64,000 nucleotides of DNA from CAVRXZ01 sp963773035 (GTDB lineage Bacteria > Acidobacteriota > Vicinamibacteria > Vicinamibacterales > CAVVIG01): positions 144,232-208,231 of the forward strand of contig CAVYZX010000008.1 of assembly GCA_963773035.1 (NCBI GenBank), written 5' to 3'. How positions within the stretch are numbered: position 1 is the stretch's first letter; each line of letters starts with the position of its first letter. A model generated the notes under the pieces. That model did not search any database. It saw only the letters and a list, made by a program, of their open reading frames with translations, and had not been told where the DNA came from. The position numbers and the translations under genes were made by a program. This document shows positions 53,328-62,089 of this stretch, in pieces.

Positions 53328-55682
53328 ATGACGAACACCCGCAGCTCATTTGGCGGCGCAGTTGGCGTCGCCCTTCTCCTAATCCTCACTATCGTCGCCG
53401 TCGGCCTGCTGGTCTGGATCGTGCTGCCAGGACCCGGCGCAGGCGTCGTCATCGACGAAGCGCGCGCCGTCAAGCGAGCCGCCTCGACGTTTCCGGCCGC
53501 GGACGAAGATTACTTTCACGACATGGATGGTGGGGTCGCGCTGACACCCGAAGAAGTCAAAGGTCGCAATACGTGGATTGTGTGGTCGGGTGGCAACGAC
53601 CGGTTCTGGGACAGGATCGGCGTCAAGGCTGTCGGCGCGCTCGACTTTCTGAAGACCATCTCCTCTCATCCCAGCTTGAAATTCGGCCGCGACAACCGGT
53701 GGCAATATCTGGGTCTGGTCAACGAGCCGTGCTTTGTCAAGGCAACCGGACCAGACCCCGCCCGTTTCAACCTCTGGCTGGACAAGCGCTCGCCCGATTG
53801 CCCCCCGGATCCGTTCGAGAACGCTCAGAAATATCCAGGTGTCGCGATCGGCGCGCGAGGCAAGAACATCGACACAGGTTCCTATTACGGATACGCGACG
53901 GGGATCGTTGGCCTTCGCCTGTTTCCGAATCCGGACTTCGACGAGCGCGCGGCGCGAGAATGGAATGCCGATCGCTTCTACAACGACCCGCAGTACCACT
54001 ACTCGGAAAACCTGGTCAGGCCGTATCGCGTCGGCATGTCGTGCGGGTTCTGCCACGTCGGCCCGAATCCGGTGAATCCGCCGGCCGATCCCGAACACCC
54101 GAAATGGGAGAACCTCAGTTCCAACGTCGGATCTCAGTATTTCTGGACCGACCGGATCTTCTTCTGGGAGGCGGATCCGACGAATTTCGCATTCCAACTG
54201 TTCCACACTTACCGGCCGGGCACGCTCGATACGTCCTTCATTTCGACGGACAACATCAACAATCCCCGGACCATGAACGCGGTTTACCTGTTGTTGCCGC
54301 GGCTGCTGCAGGCGAGGCGTTGGGGACAGGAGACTCTCAGTGGCGGCGGGTTGAACAATCGCCAGTTCAACGACTATGTCAAGGACGGTCCGTTAACGCA
54401 GTTCTTCCAAGGGCCGAGTACGGTGTGGACGCCCCGTGTTCTGAAAGATGGTGCCGATTCGGTCGGCGCACTCGGCGCGCTCAACCGTGTTTACATCAAC
54501 ATCGGGACGTTCAGCGAAGAATGGCTGCTGCATTTCAACGCGCTCGTCGGCGGCAAGCGCGTCACGCCGATTACCATTGCCGACTCCCGGAAGAATTCGG
54601 CGTATTTCGAAGCCACCGAGGCTCAAACGCCCGACACGGCCCTGTTCTTCTTGAAGACGACCGGTGCCCACCACTTGAAAGACGCTCCCGGCGGGCAGCA
54701 GTACTTGGCGAAAGACGAAGCAGTTCTGCGCCGCGGGAAAGTAGCGTTTGCGGAGAACTGCGCTCGGTGTCACTCGAGCAAGGCCGTGCCCGCACCAGCG
54801 CAAGGTCTCGACCCGAACGGCTGTGCAGGGAAAGACTACCTGGGATGTTGGAATCAGGTACTGGACCTGGACCGAGACACAGGAATTCAAGGACAAGATG
54901 AGGCAGATCGTCCTGGCGCCGGATTTTCTGGACGACAACTACTTGTCCGCCGAGTTCAGGGTGCCCGTCACGCTTCTGCAGACCAACGCCTGCAGTCCGC
55001 TCGCGACAAATGCGCTCGGCGGCAATATCTGGGACAATTTCTCGTCGCAGTCTTACAAGGACCTGCCATCGGTCGGCCAGATCACCTGGTACCACCCCTA
55101 CACAGGTGAGCCTCGGACATACACGATGCCCGCAGGCGGGCGCGGTTATACGAGACCGCCATCCCTCGTCAGTCTGTGGTCGACCGCGCCCTTCCTGTTG
55201 AACAACACCGTCGGCCCGTTCGAATCGAGCCCGTCGGTCGAGGGCAGGATGCGGTCGTTTCAGGCATCAATCGAACAGATGTTGTGGCCCGAGAAGCGCG
55301 AGAAGGACATCCTGCTAGGGGACAAGGTTCCTGGGCGGATGGATCGCACGACCGTGCCCTCGTACCTGCGAGTGAGTCGAGGGTACCTTCCAGAGTTCAT
55401 TCAACGGCTGCCGTCGGACATGCTGATCCCAAAGTTTTTCAGCCCTGACGGCGTCGAGATTGGTCCGATTCCGACCGGCACGCCGATCGGGCTTCTCGCC
55501 AATCTCAATCTGTTGTTCGAGGATCCCAACCCCGGGCGGCTGGACACTGACGCTTTCGTCAAGCATCAACAGAACGTCGCCACGCTTCTGCGAAGGCTCG
55601 CCAGGGACTTGGCGGAGCTGCCGGCCAACTTCACCGAAGAGCAGGCGCGCGAGAAGTTCAGAAATCTCGTGCTCGAGGTCAA
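53328..55682 (+). CDS. membrane-anchored multi-heme cytochrome c, frameshifted and cut at 3' end
   Basis: ATG 53328 after GGAGGGGCGGGACAGA. One N-terminal helix (GVALLLILTIVAVGLLVWIV) anchors a periplasmic domain. Two heme sites are visible: MSCGFCHVGPNPVNPP and ENCARCHSSKAVPAPA. Other blocks: KFGRDNRWQYLGLVNEPCFV, GSQYFWTDRIFFWEADPTNF and, after a frame step near 54860, YLSAEFRVPVTLLQTNACSP, GQITWYHPYTGEPRTYTMPA and SYLRVSRGYLPEFIQRLPSD. The sequence resembles large acidobacterial di-heme proteins with a distant relation to cytochrome c peroxidases. At LVLEVN (about 55682) the family match stops abruptly and a glycosyltransferase begins in the same frame, so the true C-terminus is missing. 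Confidence 0.78.
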
Positions 55683-56292
55683 CGTCGCGGAGGCCTACGA
55701 GCGCGGTGCGCGTGGCGTGCTGCGGCTCTATCGGAGCGCCGACGAGGAGGCCCATGCGCCGACCTCTACGGCCGTCGATCGCGCCAAGTGGACTGACGGC
55801 GTGATCTTCGTGGGCACCTGGATGCCGGAGCGGGGACCGCTCCTCGCCTCCCTGCTCGAGGCCGGGGTGCCCCTCTCGATCCACGGAGACGGCTGGCGCA
55901 AGGCTGCGGAATGGCCGGTCCTCCAGCCGTCGTGGCGTGGTCCTGCCCTCTACGGCGAGGACTACGTGAAGGCCATTCGACACGCTCGCGTCTGCCTGGG
56001 ACTCCTGTCCAAGGGGAACCGGGACCTTCACACGCAGCGCTCCATGGAGATCCCGTTCGCGGGCGGCCTCCTGTGCGCGGAACGAACGAGCGAGCACCGG
56101 GCGCTCTATGCGGAGGACGAGGAAGCGGTCTTCTGGGAGGGCCCCCAGGAGTGTGCGGCGCGCTGCCTGGAGCTCCTGGCTGACGATACCCGGGGCCGAC
56201 GGATCGCGGAGCAGGGGCGGCGACGCGCCATCGCGAACGCGCACCTGAACGAGCAGGTCGCGGACCGGATCCTATGCGAAGCGCTTCGCTAG
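55683..56292 (+). pseudogene. C-terminal half of a CgeB-like glycosyltransferase, fused in frame to a cytochrome
   Basis: The frame reads AEAYERGARGVLRLYRSADE, then DRAKWTDGVIFVGTWMPERG, LLEAGVPLSIHGDGWRKAAE, ARVCLGLLSKGNRDLHTQRS, MEIPFAGGLLCAERTSEHRA and EAVFWEGPQECAARCLELLA. These blocks (FVGTW.PER, GDGW.K, LLSKGNRDLHT.RS.EIP, LLCAERT.EH) are typical of CgeB/DUF3880-type glycosyltransferases. Only the donor-binding half is present. It has no start of its own and would be made only as a cytochrome fusion, which makes no biological sense. The DNA from here on is visibly richer in GC. The stop overlaps the next gene's start. Confidence 0.8.
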
Positions 56293-57792
56293 TCCGTCCG
56301 TCAGGGGAGCTCGTCCCCCTGGCCACTCTGGTGGGCGGGGCCGCGCTGGTCGGGGTGGCCCACCAGCTGGGCGGTGACGCCGTCATGGGTTACCAAGCCC
56401 TCTCGCTGGGGTTCCTCGTGGTGGCGGTCGCCTACGGGGCGCATCTGTACTGGCGGCGTCCGGGGTCCTTGAACCTGTGGGCGCTGTCGCTCGGCTTTGC
56501 CGCGCTCTTCTTCTCGGCGGACGGGATCGTCGGCCTGGATCCGCGAGCATCGGCGACGAGCGCGCCGGCCTGGCCACTCACGCGCTCCTCGTCCTCGCGG
56601 TGGGACTGGTCGGGAGTCGGCTCGGCTTCCGGCTGGTCTGGCGAGGTTGTCCAGCCGGCTCCGCGCGGACCAGCGTCTTTGCCCGAATCGGCGCGACACG
56701 GCTCTCCGTCGTCCTCGTCGCCGTGGCGACCGTCTGGGGCCTTCGCGCCGACGCCGCCTCCCGCGGGCTGGTCCTGTCCCATGCCGGCGACGTCATGGCC
56801 GACGTCGGCACGGGCGTGTCGATAGCCATTCAGCTGTCGTCCTCGGCCGACCACTCGTCGTCTTCCTCGGCGCGAGCCTGCTCGCCGACCGACACCGGGC
56901 ACGTCGTGTCGTCGGTCTCGCCATCCTGGTCGGTGAGTTCGCGTACGCAATGCTGTTCGCCCGACGGCTGGTCGTCGAGCTGGTCGTCGCGATGGTCGTC
57001 TGCGCTCTGTGGTCGGGACGCCGGGTTCGTCCGCGACAAGCGGTCGCGTACGTCGGCGCGGTCGGCCTCGTCACCCTGGGTCATGTGGCCCTTTATGTTC
57101 CACCTCAGGGTGGTGGCCAATCAGGTCAAGCTCTACGGGTCGGACTTTTCCGCACGGGCCGAGACGCTCGTGTGGGACGTCGTCCCTCGGGCCATCGCGA
57201 CCTTCGACCTCGCCGAGTCGTTCGAGGCCGGTAGTGACTATTGGGAGAACGTCCGCGAGCGGCTCGGCCGTATCTCAGCGACTTCCTGGTCGACATCGAG
57301 GCCGCCCATCAGGCGGGCACCCCCTTCATGGGCGGCCAGGCCCTTCTGGCCGGCGCCGTAGCGACGATCCCGCGGGCGATCTGGCCTGGCAAGGAGCGCC
57401 TGATGGCGACCGAGGCCTGGCAGGTCGAGGAGCTCATCGAGAGCCACTTCGGCCTGCCGATCGTCGACGTCGGCAGCACGGTGCTCACCCACGGCTACGC
57501 CGACGGCGGCATCCCGGGGGCCTTCGCGTTCATGGTCCTGCTTGGAGGCCTGCTCGGTGTCGCAGAAACCGCGCTGGGTCGCTCCCGGAGCAGCTTGCTG
57601 GGGCTCTGGGTCTACGCGCTGGGCGTCTCGGCGGCGATCCAGGTCGAGGCTGACGTGACCGATCTGTTCGCGGTGGGGCGGGTGTTCGCCGTCCTCCTCT
57701 TCGTCGACTGGCTGGCCGGTCGTCGGATCGAGCGATCGGTGCTGGACAGGCGACTCCGGCCAGGGGTTGGGAAACTAGCATGGGCACTGTAG
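56274..57792 (+). CDS. O-antigen polymerase-like (Wzy-type) membrane protein, several frameshifts
   Basis: It starts ATG 56274, overlapping the CgeB-like stop. Hydrophobic helices come in turn from different frames: LATLVGGAALVGVAHQLGGD and ALSLGFAALFFSADGIVGLD, then THALLVLAVGLVGSRLGFRL, then LVVFLGASLLADRHRARRVV, FAYAMLFARRLVVELVVAMV, then YLSDFLVDIEAAHQAGTPFM, ALLAGAVATIPRAIWPGKER and AFAFMVLLGGLLGVAE. The late periplasmic loop WPGKERLMATEAWQVEELIE with GLPIVDVGSTVLTHGYADGG is typical of Wzy/EpsG-type or oligosaccharide-repeat-unit polymerases. About 500 residues when joined, through at least four frame steps. Confidence 0.65.
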
Positions 57793-59051
57793 GGCTGCCT
57801 CCGGGGCAAGAATCCGTGGTGGGTCGTGCCCGGCCACCCGCCCGGGCGGCGGCCGTGCCCGTGCAGCTCGCGCACCTGGTCGCGCAGCCGATCCAGTACT
57901 ACGCGCCCCTTGACCCAGAGCTGGCCCGCTTCGCTGGAGGTCCAGCTCACCGTCTACTTCTATTCGGTCGCCACTGCCGGCGAGTACTACGACGCCGAGT
58001 TCGGCCGAATGGTGCGGTGGGACACGCCGCTGCTCGACGGCTACCGCTGGGTCGCCTGCCCGAGTGCCTCCCGTTCACAGCTGGCGGAGGTGGCGTCACC
58101 GTCCGAACTGGGACGTCGTCCGCGCCGTGCTCACCGGCCGATACGACGTGGTGTGGCTCCACGGCTACAACCACCCGACGAGCTGGCTCGCCGCGCTGGC
58201 CGGTCGCCTGTCGGGCGCCCGCCTCCTGATCCGCGGCTACCAGACGCTGATCCACCCGCGGGCCTGGTGGAAGCAGGCTGTCAAGCAGCTCACGTTGTGG
58301 TGCTCGTTCCAGCCAGGCGACCGGTCTCTACGTGGGCGAGCAGAGCCGCCGGTACTTCGAGCGCTTCGGGTTGCCCGCCAAGCGGCTCTTCCCGGCGCCC
58401 CACGCGGTCGACAACGCGATGTTCCGAGAGGGCGCGGCGGCCTTGCGGTCGCGTCGGCGCGCCATCCGCGCTGGCCTGGGAATCGACGACGCGGCTCCGG
58501 TCGTTCTCTTCTGCGGGAAGCTGATCGCCAAGAAGCAGCCGCTCCTCCTGGTGGAAGCGTTCGCGCGCGTCCGTCACCACCGGCCGTGCTGGCTTCTCCT
58601 GGTGGGCACCGGCGAGCTGGAGGGCGCCATCCGCGCTCGCTAACACCGGGGGTTCCCGAACGTCCTCATGCCGGGTTTCCTCAACCAGTCCGAGCTACCG
58701 GCAGCCTACATCGCGGCCGACCTTCTGGTCCTGCCATCGGGGTGGCACGAGACGTGGGGCCTGGTCGTCAACGAGGCGATGAACTTCGGGTTGCCGATCG
58801 TCGTGTCGGACCGAGTCGGCTGCGCCGCCGACCTGGTCCGGCCGGGCTGGAACGGCTTCGTCGTGGAGAGCGGGAACGTCGGGCCCTGGCCCGGCCCGCC
58901 GCAGACCCTCGTGGAGGACCCCGAGCTCCGAGCCACCTTCGGCGCGAGGAGCCGTGAGCTGGTGGACGGCTACAGTGTGGAGCGTTGCGCGAACGGCATC
59001 GTCGCAGCCTGCCTGGATGGGCGGCGCGCGAAGGGCGGGCGACGCCCGTGA
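57780..59051 (+). CDS. glycosyltransferase family 4, several frameshifts and one stop
   Basis: ATG 57780 overlaps the polymerase-like gene's end. Pieces in order: VQLAHLVAQPIQYYAPLDPE; TVYFYSVATAGEYYDAEFGR; YDVVWLHGYNHPTSWLAALA and LLIRGYQTLIHPRAWWKQAV; SRRYFERFGLPAKRLFPAPH, AVDNAMF, then VVLFCGKLIAKKQPLLLVEA; a TAA at 58641; then NVLMPGFLNQSELPAAYIAA and LPSGWHETWGLVVNEAMNFG (donor site). Order and spacing match one GT4 enzyme of about 420 residues. The stop inside an otherwise continuous frame may come from a nearby indel. It is co-directional and overlapping with the next gene (GTGA). Confidence 0.72.
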
Positions 59052-60187
59052 ACCGATGGCCGGCCGTGTCCCAGGATTTGCGGGTCGGTCTCCTCCCGAC
59101 GCTGCCGTTCCACGCCGGGATCAGCATGCAAGTCTACGCCGCGGAGCTGGCCGAGTCACTTACCGGGCTGCCCGGCATCCGGCCCGTGCTCCTGACGCCG
59201 CCGTTCGCGGCCCGCCCGAGGGTCGGGTGGACCCGCAGCCGCTGGATGCGCTACGTCTCCTATCCGGCCTGGGCGGCTCGCCAGGCGGTCGACCTCTACC
59301 ACGTGGTGGATCACGGAAACGCCCAGCTCCTCTGGCGGCTTCCCCCGGCCCGGACGGTCGTGACCTGCCACGACCTCTACCCCATCGCGGTTGGCGAGGG
59401 CGACCTCCGCTTCCCGGGGGCGCCTTGAGGGCCCGGATGCTGCCGACCAGCCTCCGGCTCCGGTCCCTTCGGCGGGCGGAGACCGTGCTCACCGTGTCCC
59501 GACACACGTGGGGTGAGTGTCGTCGGTACTTGGGGATCGCCGCGTCGCGCCTCCACGTCGTCTACGAGAGCATCCCCTCGGCGTTCTCGGAGCCATGCGG
59601 CGACGGCGCGGTGCAGGCCACGTGCGAGCGGCTGGGCCTCCACCCGGGAGACCTGGTCGTCCTTCACGTGGGCAGCAACGATCCCCGCAAGAACGTGGCG
59701 ACGGTGTGCCGCGTGTCGCCCACTACGCGCCCGGAGCGTCCGGCCCGTGAAGCTGCTCAAGGTGGGCGGCCCGCTCGGAGACACCGAGCTTGACGTGCTC
59801 CGCCGAGCGGGCGTCCACGGCCTGGTGCGGCAGGTGAGCCACGTGTCCACGGAGGAGCTCGCGCGGATCTATCGCGCGGCAACGGTCCTCCTGTATCCGT
59901 CCTTCTACGAGGGCTTCGGCCGGCCGGTCCTCGAGGCGATGGCGTCCGGTCTTCCCGTGGTGGCATCCACGGCAGGGGCGATCCCGGAGGTCGCGGGCGG
60001 CGCGGCCGCGCTCTTCGACCCCGGGGACGTCGAAGGAATGGCCACGAGGGTGGCGGAGATCAGCGATGAGCCACGCCTCCGCCAAAGGATGTCGGCCGCA
60101 GGGATGGCGGCCAGTGGCCGCTTCACCGGGCCGGCCCACGGCTCTTGGGCCGTGGCCGATGCGTACCGCCAGGCTGCGTCCCGATGA
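59048..60187 (+). CDS. glycosyltransferase family 4, two frameshifts
   Basis: GTG 59048 overlaps the upstream TGA. The acceptor domain reads LRVGLLPTLPFHAGISMQVY, AAELAESL and DLYHVVDHGNAQLLWRLPPA, then VVTCHDLYPI. A step near 59425 gives LRRAETVLTVSRHTWGECRR, YLGI and VVLHVGSNDPRKNVATVCRV; a step near 59735 gives VKLLKVGGPLGDTELDVLRR and VLLYPSFYEGFGRPVLEAMA, the GT4 donor site (E-GFG-...E). About 375 residues joined. A retaining glycosyltransferase of the polysaccharide cluster; acceptor unknown. The stop overlaps the next start (ATGA). Confidence 0.8.
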
Positions 60188-61480
60188 GGCCGCTGCGGAT
60201 CCTCCACGTCATCGCGGGCCTGGCGCCCCGGTACGGTGGTCCCCCTGAAGTCGGCATCGAGCTCTGCGAGGAGCTCGCTCGCCGCGGCGAGCAGGTGACC
60301 ATCTTCACCACCAACGTCGACGGCCCCCGGGAGCTGGCGGTGCCGCTCGACACGCCCGTCCGGGTGCGCGGGGTGGAGACGCGCTACTTCCCCGTGGGAG
60401 TGCCGCGCGCCTATGCGATGTCGTGGCCGATGGCCCGTGCTCTCAGGCGGGCGATTCCGGAGCACGACCTCATCCACATCCACGCGCTCTACCTCTTCCC
60501 CTCGACCATCGCGGCGCACTATGCCCGACGGTTCCGGGTGCCCTACGTGGTGCAGCCCCACGGCGTGCTGGACCCGTTTCTGTTCCGGCGCCACCGGGGG
60601 CGCAAGTGGGCCTACGAGCGCCTGATCGAGTGGCGGAATCTGAACGAAGCGGCGGCACTCCACTTCAATACGCCCGAGGAGTGGGAGCTGAACGCGGCCC
60701 CTCGGGCTGAGGGCACCGGGCGTGGTCATCCCCAATGGCGTGTACCCGGAGCACTATGCAGCCTACGCAATCCCGGACATCTTCCGGGCCGCTCATCCGG
60801 AGACGCGGGGCCGCCGTCTCGTTCTCTTTCTCGGGCGCCTGAATTTCAAAAAGGGGTCCTCCACCATCTTCCTCGTTGAGGCCTTCGCCCGGCTCGCCCG
60901 CCAGCGAGACGACATCCGGCTGATCCTGGCCGGGCCTGACGCAGACGGATACGGCAGCCTCGTGCGGAGCTGGCTCCAGACGGCGGTGGGGGTGGCGGAC
61001 CGGGCCAGCTTCCCCGGGATGCTCGTGGGCCCGATGAAGCTGGCGGCCCTGCGGGAGGCCGAGCTGTTCGTCCTGCCCTCCTATTCCGAGAACTTCGGCG
61101 TCGCCGTCATCGAGGCGCTGGCGTCCGCCCGCCCGGTGGTGATCTCGAACCGGGTCAACCTCTGGCGCGACGTGGTGGCGGCGAGCGCCGGGCTGGTGGT
61201 CGGCTGCGACGCCGGCGAGGTCGCGACCGCGATCCAAACCCTCCTCGATGACCCCCCACGTGCGCGGACCATGGGCGAGCGCGGGCGACGACTCGTCGCC
61301 GAGCGTTTCAGCTGGGCGGTCGCCGCGGCGCGCATGACCCAGATCTACCGGACGCTGCTGGCCCCGACCGCCGCGCCGACGGGCACCTGGGGCGGCGACA
61401 GCCGCAGGAGGCACCCTGATGCAGATGAAGGAATTCTACGAGGTTTACTGGCAGAGCGACCACGCGCCGCCCCAGAGTGA
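60184..61480 (+). CDS. glycosyltransferase family 4, one frameshift
   Basis: ATG 60184 overlaps the upstream TGA. MRPLRILHVIAGLAPRYGGP has the GGP acceptor loop; DLIHIHALYLFPSTIAAHYA and PYVVQPHGVLDPFLFRRHRG follow. After a step near 60715: VVIPNGVYPEHYAAYA, LVLFLGRLNFKKGSSTIFLV, LILAGPDADGYGSLVRSWLQ, FVLPSYSENFGVAVIEALAS and RFSWAVAAARMTQIYRTLL. This is WcaI/EpsF-like GT4 of about 420 residues. The open frame runs to 61480, past the start of the next gene at 61419; the last 20 residues (Arg-rich) look out of frame, so the true stop is probably the TGA at 61418 in another frame. Confidence 0.82.
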
Positions 61481-62089
61481 TCCGACTTCGGCGGCCCGCA
61501 TGGTCCGACTCGAGGCCGCCCTCCTCGCTCATCCCAGTCGGCCGGGCGGGCGCCCGCCACATCCTCGACGCCGGTTGCGGCGATGGTGCCTTCCTCGCCT
61601 TCATGCACCGGTTGGGCTTCCGGGTGACGGGGATCGAGCTCGCCGAAGGGGCGGCCACCCGCGCCCGCCGGCGCTGTCCGGACGCGGACGTCTGGATCGC
61701 CTCCCTGGAGGAGACCCTGCCCTTCGACGACCAAGCGTTCGACGCGATCTGGTGTACCGAGGTCCTGGAGCACCTCTTCCACGTCCACTGGCGCCCTCGC
61801 CGAGCTGAGCCGGGTCCTCCGACCCGGGGGGGATGCTCATCCTGACGACGCCATACCACGGGCTCCTCAAGAACCTGCTGATCGCGCTCCTGGGCTTCGA
61901 CCGGCACTTCAACCCGGAGATCTCACACATCCGGTTCTTCACGCGACGCTCGCTGGAGCGAAGCCTCCAGCGGGCCGGCTTCGAGCCCTCTCGTGGCAAG
62001 GGCTGGGCCGGGCCTGGCCGCTCTGGAAGTCGGTGTTCGCGGTCGCCCAAAGGCGCGGGTCCTGCCGGCCACCGGAGCTGGTGGGGTGA
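61419..62089 (+). CDS. class I SAM-dependent methyltransferase, several frameshifts
   Basis: MQMKEFYEVYWQ is the usual start of glycan-locus methyltransferases of the type that read FYD.YW. Then AGARHILDAGCGDGAFLAFM (motif I), FRVTGIELAEGAATRARRRC (motif II), DQAFDAIWCTEVLEHLFHVH, LSRVLRPGG, MLILTTPYHGLLKNLLIALL and EISHIRFFTRRSLERSLQRA, all in order through three frame steps. With a final step near 61985 the end reads LGRAWPLWKSVFAVAQRRGS to a TGA at 62087. About 222 residues joined. SAM motifs are intact. Last biosynthetic gene before the lyase-like gene. Confidence 0.78.
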
